Positions 1 through 8,221 of a DNA stretch of 64,000 nt are shown here, one piece after another. This stretch comes from CAJQQK01 sp049116495 (lineage in GTDB: Bacteria > Pseudomonadota > Alphaproteobacteria > Rhizobiales > Hyphomicrobiaceae), in contig JAGDYV010000001.1 of the NCBI GenBank assembly GCA_049116495.1, positions 1 to 64,000 on the forward strand. Reading direction: 5' to 3'. The notes below the pieces were generated by a model. That model saw only the letters and a list, made by a program, of their open reading frames with translations. It made no database searches and had not been told where the DNA came from. The position numbers and the translations under genes are program-made. Position 1 is the first letter of the stretch. Each line of letters opens with the position of its first letter.

Positions 1-924
1 GGCTTTGATGATGTTGAGATCAGCGACGAATTGGCCAAGCGTCAGCCCGAGGCGGACTGGATCTCGGATCGAGCAACGTCGATCAGCTACATGGATCGGT
101 TGCAGGGGCGCGAGACACGCGCTGCTGGCAGAAATAGTCAGACGTTCATTTCTCAGCCGGGCATCTTTGAAGAACGCGTCACGCACGTCAAACACTACAC
201 GAATGGTTTGTTCAGCTTCCGTATCAGCCGTCCGGCAAGCTTTCGTTTTCGGTCTGGCGAATTCGTCATGATTGGCCTCCCCAATGCGTCAAAGCCTGTG
301 TTTCGGGCCTATTCGATCGCATCACCTGCTTGGGATGATGAGTTGGAATTCTATTCGATCAAGGTGCCCGGCGGTCCACTGACAGAGCACCTCCAGCACA
401 TAGCCCTCGGAGACACTGTATTGGTGCGCAAGAAGGCAACCGGCACGCTGGTATTGGATGCGCTAGCGCCGGCAAGGCGTCTCTATCTGCTGGCGACAGG
501 GACCGGCATCGCACCCTTTGCCAGTCTTATTCGCGATCCCGAGATCTATGAGAGGTTCGAGCAGATTGTGGTCACGCACACGTGCCGTGATAGCGGTGGC
601 CTGACGTATGGTTGGGATGTCATCCAGCGTGCAAAAGATGATCCGCTGGTCGGTGAAGCTGCGCAGCAGAAATTGATCTTCTATCCGGCGACGACGCGGG
701 AAGATGGTCCGAGAAAAGGCCGCATTACGCAGCACATCGAAACGGGGGAGTTGTTTCGGACGCTTGACCTGCCGTCGCTCGATGCTGCCAACGACCGCGC
801 CATGATTTGCGGATCTGTGCCAATGGTTCATGACACCAAGGCGCTGCTTGAAGCTGCCGGGCTGGCCGAAGGCTCAAACAACAAACCAGGCGACTTCGTC
901 GTCGAGCGCGCATTTGTTGACTAG
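1..924 (+). CDS. fpr: Ferredoxin--NADP+ reductase (subclass I bacterial FPR type), 5' end outside window
   Basis: FAD-dependent reductase that moves electrons between NADPH and ferredoxin or flavodoxin in the cytoplasm. The FAD-binding motif RAYSIASP and the NADP-binding GTGIAPFASL are clear, and the C-terminus ends ERAFVD, close to the usual ending of bacterial FPRs. The FPR core begins around GIFEERVTHVKHYTNGLFSF, yet the frame is open back to base 1, giving about 55 extra residues upstream of the core. Possible internal starts are TTG at 31 and ATG at 91; neither has a convincing ribosome site, so the true start may lie before the window. An aromatic-catabolism operon follows 190 bp downstream, so the reductase may serve an oxygenase encoded to the left. 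The family is certain; the N-terminal extension is unexplained. Confidence 0.85.
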   Translation, partial: GFDDVEISDELAKRQPEADWISDRATSISYMDRLQGRETRAAGRNSQTFISQPGIFEERVTHVKHYTNGLFSFRISRPASFRFRSGEFVMIGLPNASKPVFRAYSIASPAWDDELEFYSIKVPGGPLTEHLQHIALGDTVLVRKKATGTLVLDALAPARRLYLLATGTGIAPFASLIRDPEIYERFEQIVVTHTCRDSGGLTYGWDVIQRAKDDPLVGEAAQQKLIFYPATTREDGPRKGRITQHIETGELFRTLDLPSLDAANDRAMICGSVPMVHDTKALLEAAGLAEGSNNKPGDFVVERAFVD

Positions 925-1007
925 CAAGGTACACCGCGCACGAGATCGAGATTTCAAGCCGGACCAGCAAGTGGCCCGGCCTCGAACACGCTTTCAAGAC
1001 GGCGCAA

Positions 1008-1076
1008 TATATCGATATAAATTCACTCACCTAGAAAAATCGATATTATTTGACGAGCTAGTTTGCTTCCGATAAC
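1008..1076 (+). promoter_or_regulatory. AT-rich promoter region with two ATCGATAT palindromes upstream of the FAH operon
   Basis: A perfect 12-bp palindrome TATATCGATATA sits at 1008-1019, and a second ATCGATAT-type element at 1039-1047. Immediately after come a possible -35 TTGACG (1050-1055) and -10 GATAAC (1071-1076) separated by 15 bp. The stretch is clearly more AT-rich than its surroundings. It is a plausible promoter and operator for the operon starting at 1113, perhaps bound by the GntR protein encoded at its end. The assignment of the regulator is inference. Confidence 0.4.
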
Positions 1077-1112
1077 GTCCACCGCAGTGAGGTTCTGGTG
1101 TGAGTGGTGTGG

Positions 1113-1991
1113 ATGCGACTGGTAACGTTCAAACAAGGTGCTGGCACTGCTGTCGGGCTTGTTGCAGACGAGGATGTCATCGATCTCGGTAGTGCCGGGT
1201 CGGACATGCCGACTTCGATGCTCGAACTCGCAGCGGCGGGTGACCAAGCGGTTTCTCGTCTTCGCGAACTCCAATCATCAAGCAGCGGCACCAAGCGCCC
1301 CCTGGGTTCGCTTGAATTGATGCCGGTGATCATGAACGCACCGAAGATCATCTGCGTCGGACTGAACTATGCTGACCACGCCAAGGAAGGCGGCAATGCG
1401 GTGCCGGACTATCCTGGATTGTTTATGCGCACCAACCGATCAATGATCGGGGCGAATGCGCCGATGGTCAGGCCGTCCATTTCGGATACCCTCGACTATG
1501 AAGCCGAACTGATGGTGATCATCGGCAAAGGCGGGCGCCACATCGCTGAAGCCGACGCGCTGGATCATGTGTTCGGGTATTCGATTTTCAATGACGGATC
1601 AGTTCGCGAGTTTCAGCGCAAGTCCTCGCAATGGACGCCAGGCAAGAATTTCGATGACACAGGCGCCGTCGGCCCGTGGATTGTCACGCCCGATGAACTG
1701 CCGCCCGGCGCGCAAGGATTAAAAATCGAATCTCGTCTCAACGGACAAGTCATGCAGAGTTCGAATACCTCGAACATGATCTGTTCTGTGGCACACACAA
1801 TCTCTCTGCTCAGCCAATATACGACGCTTGAGGCCGGCGACATGATCGCGATGGGAACGCCGGAAGGTGTTGGTTATGCGCGCAAACCGCCGGTCTTCAT
1901 GCAGCCCGGCGACGTCATCGAAGTTGAGATCGAACAAATAGGCGTGCTGCGCAATCCAATCGTCGCCGACAATGCTGCAGGAGCTGCCTGA
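1113..1991 (+). CDS. Fumarylacetoacetate hydrolase (FAH) family protein
   Basis: Metal-dependent hydrolase or decarboxylase of the FAH fold, 292 aa, acting on acyl-pyruvate or oxo-acid products of aromatic breakdown. The core signature is present: KIICVGLNYADHAKEGG, followed by the acidic metal-binding region LDYEAELMVIIGKGGRHI, and further on NDGSVREFQ and MIAMGTPEGVGYARKPP. GTG codons at 1104 and 1107 are also in frame, but family members start MRLVTF, which matches ATG 1113. It ends TGATG into the next gene, so the two are translationally coupled. The neighbouring intradiol dioxygenase and TRAP transporter suggest a role in downstream handling of ring-cleavage products; the exact substrate cannot be read from sequence. 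Confidence 0.88.
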   Translation: MRLVTFKQGAGTAVGLVADEDVIDLGSAGSDMPTSMLELAAAGDQAVSRLRELQSSSSGTKRPLGSLELMPVIMNAPKIICVGLNYADHAKEGGNAVPDYPGLFMRTNRSMIGANAPMVRPSISDTLDYEAELMVIIGKGGRHIAEADALDHVFGYSIFNDGSVREFQRKSSQWTPGKNFDDTGAVGPWIVTPDELPPGAQGLKIESRLNGQVMQSSNTSNMICSVAHTISLLSQYTTLEAGDMIAMGTPEGVGYARKPPVFMQPGDVIEVEIEQIGVLRNPIVADNAAGAA

Positions 1992-2665
1992 TGAGTACGG
2001 AAACAATACCTGGACAAGGCCAGGTGACAGATGTCCGTGCGGCCGCGCAGGAAGATGTCCGCCAACTTCGGCAGCGAATCCAGAAACTCGATGGCGACTC
2101 GCTGGATTTGATCTTAACCGGCGCACGCTCACACCACACCTGGAGTGCACGTCCCGTCAGCGACGACGATGCGCGAGCGCTCTACGAGATCGTCAAGATG
2201 GGCTCGACAAGCATGAATGGCTGTCCAGCACGGTTCGTTTTTGTCAGAACTGCCGAAGGCAAAGAACGCCTCGCCAAAGCCGTCAAGCCAACCAACCTTG
2301 CGAAGGTCATGGGGGCACCGCTCAGCGTAATCGTGGCTTATGATCCAGAATTCTGGCGCGAGCTGCCAAAGCTTTTTCCGCACGAGGATCGCCGACCGCA
2401 TTTTGCCGACAAACCGGAATACGCGGAAGAAACCGCGTTTCGCAATTCCACGCTTCAGGGTGGCTACCTGATGACGGCCGCGCGAGCCAACGGTTTCGAT
2501 GTTGGTGCGATGTCCGGTTTCTCGAATGAAATTGTCGATCAGGAATTCTTCGCGGGCACGACCTGGAAGTCAAACTTCCTGTGTAATATCGGCTACGCCG
2601 ATGTGACCGGATTGTTTCAACGACTGCCGCGTTTCGAATTCGATGAAGTTTGTAAATTCGCGTGA
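1991..2665 (+). CDS. RutE-like malonic semialdehyde reductase / nitroreductase family protein
   Basis: FMN-dependent nitroreductase-fold protein of 224 aa. The region around residues 45-100 (HTWSARPVSDDDARALYEIVKMGSTSMNGCPARFVFVR) matches the RutE subfamily, whose founding member reduces malonic semialdehyde to 3-hydroxypropionate. The C-terminal part GYLMTAARANGFDVGAMSGF is the usual FMN-side segment. The start overlaps the FAH stop by one base. The first 30 residues are a charged helical extension. In this operon it could reduce an aldehyde or quinone product; no other Rut gene is present, so uracil degradation is not implied. Confidence 0.8.
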   Translation: MSTETIPGQGQVTDVRAAAQEDVRQLRQRIQKLDGDSLDLILTGARSHHTWSARPVSDDDARALYEIVKMGSTSMNGCPARFVFVRTAEGKERLAKAVKPTNLAKVMGAPLSVIVAYDPEFWRELPKLFPHEDRRPHFADKPEYAEETAFRNSTLQGGYLMTAARANGFDVGAMSGFSNEIVDQEFFAGTTWKSNFLCNIGYADVTGLFQRLPRFEFDEVCKFA

Positions 2666-2680
2666 AACGGAGACGAGCCA

Positions 2681-3145
2681 ATGGTCACAATCAAGCCCAA
2701 GACAACCGTCAAGCAACGCATGACTGCAAGTTGTCCGACGCATTCACGATCCGATGTCAGCGTCCGCGACGTATCATTCGTAATCGATGAACCCGTTGAG
2801 CGTGATGGCACCAATATGGGCCCAACACCAACCGAAACGGCGCTTGGCGCCCTTGCCGGTTGCACCAACGTGATCGGGAACAAAGTGGCGCACAAGCTCG
2901 GGCTTGATGTGTCGAATTTCAATGTATCAATCGTCGCTGATTTCGACCGGCGCGGCGTCACTTTGAACGAAGAAATCGACGTGCCATTCGAGGCAGTGAA
3001 GCTACGCATTGAACTGAGCACGACCGCAACTCAAGCTGAGATCGATCAGCTCGCCGTTGAAGTCGCAAAGTACTGCCCGCTGGCCAAACTGTTTCGCCAG
3101 GCAGGCACCAAGATCGAAGAAGAATGGGTCATCCGCGCAGCATAG
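2681..3145 (+). CDS. OsmC family protein
   Basis: Small alpha/beta protein of 154 aa from the OsmC/Ohr superfamily, whose characterised members reduce organic hydroperoxides through a pair of cysteines. Visible are the first cysteine in GALAGCTNVIGNKVAHKLG (residue about 66) and the second in VAKYCPLAKLF near the C-terminus. It starts at ATG 2681 after GGAGACGAGCC, 15 bp behind the RutE-like gene, so it is in the same operon. It could protect against peroxides or quinones formed during aromatic breakdown. Catalytic activity is inferred from the two cysteines. Confidence 0.85.
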   Translation: MVTIKPKTTVKQRMTASCPTHSRSDVSVRDVSFVIDEPVERDGTNMGPTPTETALGALAGCTNVIGNKVAHKLGLDVSNFNVSIVADFDRRGVTLNEEIDVPFEAVKLRIELSTTATQAEIDQLAVEVAKYCPLAKLFRQAGTKIEEEWVIRAA

Positions 3146-3201
3146 CGCCAACGTCATGGGCTCCAGAACGAACAGATAGAAACCAATTGGGAGGAATAAC
3201 A

Positions 3202-4296
3202 ATGGCTCAATACAAGACAGGCCTGAAACTAGGGTTCATATCTGCATTTGCGGCAATGTCTGCAATTGCCGCGATGCCGGCACTCGCCGCTGAAACCATC
3301 AAGCTGACGGCTATTGATGGTTATCCTGCGCGCGCCTTGTGGGTCAAAGAGTTCTCAAAGTTCTTCATCCCCAAGGTGGATGAGAAACTTGCAAAGGCCG
3401 GTAAATACAAGATTGACTGGAAGGAAGCGTACGGCGGGACGATCGTTAAGCCAAAGGGCGTTCTTGAAGGGATCAAGCTCGGCCTCGGTGATATCGGCAT
3501 CGTGACGACGATCTTTCACAACTCGAAGCTGCCGAGCCAGGCGATTTCTGCGGTGACACCGTTCATTGCTGCTGACGCACGGATTGTTGCCAAAGCCGTC
3601 GACGAGATCGCCAAAGAGTTCCCGCAGATGGGAAAGGAGCTGGACAAGCAAAATCAGGTCTATCTGGCAACCGGTGTGGTGCTCGACACATATCAGATTT
3701 TCTCAAAGACACAGATTTCATCGATCAACGATTTGAAAGGCGCCAAAGTGGCTGGCGCCGGCTATAACATGCGCTACGTCGAAGGGCTTGGCGCCGTTGG
3801 TGTGCGTGGCGGTCTGACCAACTTCTACACGATGTTACAGACCGGCGTTGTCGGCCAGGCGATGCTGTGGCCGGAAGCAGCAAAGACGTTCAAGATCGCC
3901 GAAGTGGCACCTTACATGCTGAAAGCAGACCTCGGTGCGGTGAACTCCAAAACCGTAACCGTGAACAAAGACGTCTGGAAGAAGCTGCCGGCAGAAGTCA
4001 AAAAAGCTCTGCAGGATACGGCACTCGAATATCGCGACCACGTAGCCGGCCTTGCAATGACGCGTGCAAAAGCCAGTCTTGAAAAGTTCACGAAGGGCGG
4101 TGGCAAGGTTGTTGTGGTTTCGCCTGAAGAGCGCAAAGCATGGGCGGCAAGCATGCCGAACATTGCGGTTAAGTGGGCGACCGACCTCGACAAGAAAGGT
4201 GCTCCTGGTAGTGCGATGCTTAAAGCTTACATCGCTAAGCTGAAAGCTGCCGGTTTCACGCCTGTGCGCGATTGGGCGGCTGAGTTGCCGAAATAA
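3202..4296 (+). CDS. dctP: TRAP transporter substrate-binding protein (DctP type)
   Basis: Periplasmic solute receptor of a TRAP transporter, 364 aa. A signal peptide covers residues 1-28 or so, with cleavage after ALAA, and a DctP-type fold follows (SINDLKGAKVAGAGYNMRYVEGLGAVGVRG in the second lobe). Reading could extend upstream to 3124, but the strong ribosome site GGGAGGAAT (3189-3197) and the signal peptide fix the start at ATG 3202. The two membrane subunits follow at 4339 and 4890. Given the ring-cleavage enzymes around it, the ligand is probably an organic acid, possibly aromatic; that is inference. Confidence 0.92.
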   Translation: MAQYKTGLKLGFISAFAAMSAIAAMPALAAETIKLTAIDGYPARALWVKEFSKFFIPKVDEKLAKAGKYKIDWKEAYGGTIVKPKGVLEGIKLGLGDIGIVTTIFHNSKLPSQAISAVTPFIAADARIVAKAVDEIAKEFPQMGKELDKQNQVYLATGVVLDTYQIFSKTQISSINDLKGAKVAGAGYNMRYVEGLGAVGVRGGLTNFYTMLQTGVVGQAMLWPEAAKTFKIAEVAPYMLKADLGAVNSKTVTVNKDVWKKLPAEVKKALQDTALEYRDHVAGLAMTRAKASLEKFTKGGGKVVVVSPEERKAWAASMPNIAVKWATDLDKKGAPGSAMLKAYIAKLKAAGFTPVRDWAAELPK

Positions 4297-4338
4297 GAAC
4301 GACGCCCTCGGTTCTAGGCACGAAGAGGAGATGCGATC

Positions 4339-4890
4339 ATGACTTGGCTCACCGCCACGGCGGATCGTGTCTACCTTGCCCTCAGTGTGGTTTCCCGAGC
4401 CATCAATGCGGTCGGCACACTTGTCGTTCTCGGTCTGGTGGCGGCTGTCAATTTTGACGTGATTGCGCGTGGTGTGTTCAACGCGCCGTTTCGCGGCAGT
4501 GTCGAGCTGGTCCAGTTCTCAATCGTGTTGATTGTATTTCTGCAACTGCCAGATGTCGTCCGCTCTGGAAAACTCACGCGCTCTGATGGTCTGTTACTCC
4601 TGCTCGGACAATCAAGGCCACGTCTAACCGGCGGTATTCGCCGAGCAATCAACCTCTTGTCCGCCGTCCTTATGTTGCTGATCGCAATTACGATCTGGCC
4701 GGAGTTCGTCGAAGACTGGAAAACCAATGATTTCTTCGGCACTCCGGGCATCTTCACAGCGCCCTGGTGGCCGGTTCGTCTGGTGATTTTCCTCAGCGCC
4801 ACGCTTTGCTGTGTTCTTTGGATTTGCAAAGCATTGGGCTCTGAGCCTGAAGGTCGCACTGACTATGCTGAAAAGAGAGTTGGCATCTGA
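4339..4890 (+). CDS. dctQ: TRAP transporter small permease (DctQ type)
   Basis: Small integral membrane subunit of the TRAP system, 183 aa with about four predicted hydrophobic segments (near residues 20-40, 55-75, 97-117 and 137-157). The sequence DVIARGVFNAPFRGSVELVQFSIVLIVFLQLP is characteristic of DctQ. AGAGGAG lies upstream of ATG 4339. The stop overlaps the start of the large permease (TGATG-type), which is normal for DctQ/DctM pairs. Confidence 0.9.
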   Translation: MTWLTATADRVYLALSVVSRAINAVGTLVVLGLVAAVNFDVIARGVFNAPFRGSVELVQFSIVLIVFLQLPDVVRSGKLTRSDGLLLLLGQSRPRLTGGIRRAINLLSAVLMLLIAITIWPEFVEDWKTNDFFGTPGIFTAPWWPVRLVIFLSATLCCVLWICKALGSEPEGRTDYAEKRVGI

Positions 4891-6209
4891 TGACGCCTGT
4901 TGAAATCGGTTCGATCTCTGTCATCGCCATTATTTTCCTGATTTATGTCGGCGTTTATATTCCGATCGCGCTTGGCGTTGTCTCATTTGTCAGTGTCTGG
5001 CTGATGCGGGATAATTTCCAGCTGTCGATGAACCTGCTCAAGGTCGCCATTGGTGACAGCGTCACCGAATACACGTTCGCCACGATCCCGCTGTTTACAT
5101 TCATGGGGCTGTTGGTCTCGAAGGCGGGGCTTGGGCGAGACATTTACGAGGTCATGAATGCCACGTTCCGCAAGGTGCGTGGCGGTATTGGCATGGCGAC
5201 CGTCGGTGCCAACGCGTTATTCGCAGCCGTGACCGGTTCCTCGATCGCGTCGGCTTCCGTATTTACCCGCGTTTCCGTGCCGGAAATGCTGCGCTACAAA
5301 TACAACCCGCGCTTTGCCGTCGGCGTTGTGGCTGGCTCCTCGGTGCTCGGCATGATCATACCGCCAAGCGCAATGTTGATCATCTACGCGTTTGTTGCCG
5401 AGCAATCAGTCGGTGACATGTTTCTGGCTGGTATTGGCCCGGGTCTCTTGCTCGCAATAGTTTACATTGCAGCGATTTTCCTGATGGGGCGCTTTACACC
5501 GAATTTCGTCGGTGGTGTTGATCCAAGCACGATGGAACCTGAGACTGAACTGAGTTGGGCTGATGTTGCAAGTAAGACCTTCCCACTGGTTGGTATCGTC
5601 CTGGTTGTTCTTGGTGGCATTTATACCGGTTGGCTAACGCCGGTCGAAGCAGGCGCTGGCGGATCAGCTGTGGCGCTACTGGTTGCACTTCTGCGCCAAC
5701 GCATGTCGCTCAATGATTTCTGGCATGCTCTGCTTGAAACCGGTCACATAACCGCAGCGATACTGTTCCTGATCACTGCCGCCAGTCTCTATAGCCGGAT
5801 GCTTGGCCTTGCCGGTTTGCCGATGCAGCTCAATGAGATTCTTGAGGCCAATCAGTTTGGCTTTACTGCGATTATGATCATCTATGTTCTGCTGATGCTC
5901 TTTCTCGGTACGCTGCTCGACACAGCGTCGATCATCCTGATCGTTGTGCCGCTGTTTCTGCCCATCATCGAACCAATGGGACTAAGCCTTATTTGGTTTG
6001 GTATTGTCACAGTCATCGGCGCTGAGATCGGCCTGCTGACACCGCCACTTGGCATATCGTGTTTTGTCATCAAGGCGACGCTCGATGATCCGTCAATCAC
6101 ATTAAAAGATGTGTTCCTCGGTGCCTTACCGTTCGCTTTCATCATGTTGTTGGTTCTGGTTGCAATCATCCGCTACCCGGTCATCAGCATCGGCATTCTC
6201 GGCCGTTGA
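4890..6209 (+). CDS. dctM: TRAP transporter large permease (DctM type)
   Basis: Ion-coupled membrane transporter subunit, 439 aa, about twelve hydrophobic segments. DctM signatures are clear: TGSSIASASVFTRVSVPEM, the loop GMIIPPSAMLIIYAFVAEQSVGDMF, and IGLLTPPLGISCFVIK near the C-terminus. It uses the sodium or proton gradient to import the ligand delivered by the DctP protein encoded at 3202. It overlaps dctQ by one base and precedes the dioxygenase gene by 15 bp. Confidence 0.93.
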   Translation: MTPVEIGSISVIAIIFLIYVGVYIPIALGVVSFVSVWLMRDNFQLSMNLLKVAIGDSVTEYTFATIPLFTFMGLLVSKAGLGRDIYEVMNATFRKVRGGIGMATVGANALFAAVTGSSIASASVFTRVSVPEMLRYKYNPRFAVGVVAGSSVLGMIIPPSAMLIIYAFVAEQSVGDMFLAGIGPGLLLAIVYIAAIFLMGRFTPNFVGGVDPSTMEPETELSWADVASKTFPLVGIVLVVLGGIYTGWLTPVEAGAGGSAVALLVALLRQRMSLNDFWHALLETGHITAAILFLITAASLYSRMLGLAGLPMQLNEILEANQFGFTAIMIIYVLLMLFLGTLLDTASIILIVVPLFLPIIEPMGLSLIWFGIVTVIGAEIGLLTPPLGISCFVIKATLDDPSITLKDVFLGALPFAFIMLLVLVAIIRYPVISIGILGR

Positions 6210-6224
6210 TCAGGAGACAGCCTC

Positions 6225-7097
6225 ATGCGCAACGTTGACAAAAACTCTGTCACCACTGCGGTCAAAGATACGTTCGATTGCGAAAACGAGCGCGTCGGAT
6301 TTCTGCTTTCAAAGCTTGTCGATGCGGTTCATGACTATGCGCGCGACGTCAAACTCACACATGCTGAATGGCATGAAATGATCGGCTTTTTGACACGTGC
6401 CGGTGAGATAACGGACAAGGAACGCAACGAGTTCGTTCTGCTGTCTGACGTGCTTGGTTTGTCGTCGCTGGTCGATATGATCAATTCACCGGACGATGCA
6501 ACCCAGTCGAGTGTGCTCGGGCCTTTCCATATTCAAGGCTCACCCGCTCTACCTGTTGGCGGTGATCTCATCGAAGGCAATGCCGGCGATCACGTTGTTG
6601 TCTATGGCAATGTCAAAGCCGCCGATGGCACGCCTCTTGTCGGAGCCCAACTCGAAATCTGGCAAACCGCCGACAATGGTCTCTATTCCAATCAGGATGC
6701 GCAACAGAGCGCATTCAATCTACGCTGCAGCCAATCGACCGGCCCCGATGGCCGTTATGGATTTTCAACAGTACGCCCGGCTCCCTACACCGTACCATCG
6801 GATGGCCCTGTGGGTTCGCTCCTCTCAGCGACAGGCCGGCATCCGTGGCGGCCATCGCATTTGCACTTCATCGTAAAAGCTGATGGCTATCAGAGTCTGG
6901 TGACGGAGCTTTTCCCGGAAGATGATCCATATCTCGACGAAGATGCCGTTTTCGGTGTGCGAGAGTCACTCATCCTTCGCTACACCAAGCACACCAGTCC
7001 GTCAGAATTGCCGATGACTTTCGCCATTTCCGACAAGTTGAAGTCGCCGTTCTACTCGGTACACTTCGATTTCACGCTTTCTCCAGAACGGTCTTGA
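6225..7097 (+). CDS. Intradiol ring-cleavage dioxygenase, hydroxyquinol 1,2-dioxygenase type
   Basis: Non-haem Fe(III) dioxygenase of 290 aa that opens an aromatic ring between two adjacent hydroxyls. The four iron ligands are visible as Tyr154 (NGLY), Tyr188 (PAPYTVPSDGPVG), His212 and His214 (RPSHLHF). The segment LLSATGRHPWRPSHLHF and the all-alpha N-terminal dimerisation domain (residues 1-100) resemble hydroxyquinol rather than plain catechol dioxygenases. That reaction would yield maleylacetate; no maleylacetate reductase is seen in the window. RBS CAGGAGACAGCC precedes ATG 6225. Its place behind the TRAP genes suggests the operon imports and degrades an aromatic or ring-cleavage compound. 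Confidence 0.88.
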   Translation: MRNVDKNSVTTAVKDTFDCENERVGFLLSKLVDAVHDYARDVKLTHAEWHEMIGFLTRAGEITDKERNEFVLLSDVLGLSSLVDMINSPDDATQSSVLGPFHIQGSPALPVGGDLIEGNAGDHVVVYGNVKAADGTPLVGAQLEIWQTADNGLYSNQDAQQSAFNLRCSQSTGPDGRYGFSTVRPAPYTVPSDGPVGSLLSATGRHPWRPSHLHFIVKADGYQSLVTELFPEDDPYLDEDAVFGVRESLILRYTKHTSPSELPMTFAISDKLKSPFYSVHFDFTLSPERS

Positions 7098-7109
7098 GAA
7101 AAGACACTC

Positions 7110-7817
7110 ATGAATGACGCAACTGACATCGCATCCGTCTCTCTGACCGCTTCGAATAGTCAAAGCGAAACGTTGACAAGCCGGGCTTACGCGAATGTGC
7201 GCCGAGACATCATTGAGGGACGCCTAGAGCCCGGATCAAAACTAAAGATTGAGGAGCTTCGCGATCGATATGATGTCGGCGCAAGCCCCATTCGCGAGTC
7301 GTTAAGTCTCCTTTCATCCGACGGTCTTGTTGAGCGCATCGAGCAGCGTGGATTCCGGGTTGCCAACATTAGTCATGAAGAATTCACAGACATCCTGAAA
7401 GTCCGCTGTTGGCTGGAAGAACGCGCACTACGCGAAGCCATTGCCCACGGTGGAACTGCGTGGGAGGAGGCTCTCGTCCTCGCCGCGTTCCGACTGTCGA
7501 AAGAAGCAAGATCAACCGGCAAAGGCGACAGCTTTGTTGCCAACGCGGAATGGGAAGTCCGCCACAAAGCGTTTCATGCAGCATTGATTGCCGCCTGCGG
7601 ATCACCGACGCTGCTGGCCTACTGCGACCAGCTCTATGATAAAAACGTGCGTTATCGAAACCTGGCCGGTGCGGTTTCCTATCCCGGCCGAGATCCTGCT
7701 CAAGAACATGAGGCTATCTATCAGGCCACGCTCAATCGCGATGCCGACACGGCTACTCGCCTGTTGTTGACCCACTACCAAAACACGGGTGCGTTCCTCG
7801 CCGATACGTTGAAGTAA
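7110..7817 (+). CDS. GntR family transcriptional regulator, FCD (FadR) subfamily
   Basis: DNA-binding regulator of 235 aa. The winged helix-turn-helix spans residues 25-90 (SRAYANVRRDIIEGRLEPGSKLKIEELRDRYDVGASPIRESLSLL), followed by an all-helical FCD ligand domain with the usual His/Asp metal-site residues in HKAFHAALIAACG and HEAIYQATLNRD. It lies 12 bp behind the dioxygenase gene and probably controls the operon starting at 1113, in response to an organic acid. The operator is likely in the AT-rich region 1008-1076, but this is not proven by sequence alone. Confidence 0.9.
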   Translation: MNDATDIASVSLTASNSQSETLTSRAYANVRRDIIEGRLEPGSKLKIEELRDRYDVGASPIRESLSLLSSDGLVERIEQRGFRVANISHEEFTDILKVRCWLEERALREAIAHGGTAWEEALVLAAFRLSKEARSTGKGDSFVANAEWEVRHKAFHAALIAACGSPTLLAYCDQLYDKNVRYRNLAGAVSYPGRDPAQEHEAIYQATLNRDADTATRLLLTHYQNTGAFLADTLK

Positions 7818-7963
7818 AACCAGCCAAATGACATGCCATCAGAGTTTCCCAGAGCCATCGCTGGGGCGTGGTGACGGCGAGCAGGTCAGGCGGCGTCGGT
7901 TTGGGCTTGGCGCATCCAATCGGATATTCGACCAAGGCCGCATGAGCGGCCCGTCCTCGGCGG

Positions 7964-8030
7964 GCATGGTGGAGACCCCGAGCGTAGCGAGGCAATAGCC
8001 GTGAACCCAAACGAGCTAAAGCGGGGAGCG
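7964..8030. repeat. Imperfect non-coding repeat, copy A (mobile-element-like remnant)
   Basis: This lies in the 404-bp gene-free stretch between the GntR gene and the GGDEF-EAL gene. It matches a second copy at 19294-19363 in the same orientation. Both contain GCATGG(T/C)GGAGACCC, then a variable part, then (T/G)GCCGTGAACC, AA, GAGCT and GGGG. Similar non-coding blocks are often seen at the ends of insertion elements in this bacterial group; no transposase gene is attached here. The rest of the gap, 7818-7963 and 8031-8221, shows nothing recognisable. Confidence 0.5.
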
Positions 8031-8221
8031 TTAGGTGGAGAAACGCCATCTTTCCAACCTGGGGTGGAAGCTTGGAGTCCGATTTGGATCAAGAGGGTGA
8101 GCGGCGACCATCGCAACGGGACGGCAACGCTGGCTATTGTGCGATGTCTGGGACACCAATGGCAAGTTGAACGGGCCGTGTAACGCAGAAATTACCTGCG
8201 CAGCAAGTCTCGACAATCGTC

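Noticed and set aside
1991..2665. Part of a Rut pyrimidine degradation operon
   Set aside because: Only the RutE-like gene is present; neighbours are aromatic-catabolism and transport genes.
7818..8221. Possible group II intron or transposon gene
   Set aside because: No reverse transcriptase or transposase frame is present; only a short non-coding repeat can be supported.
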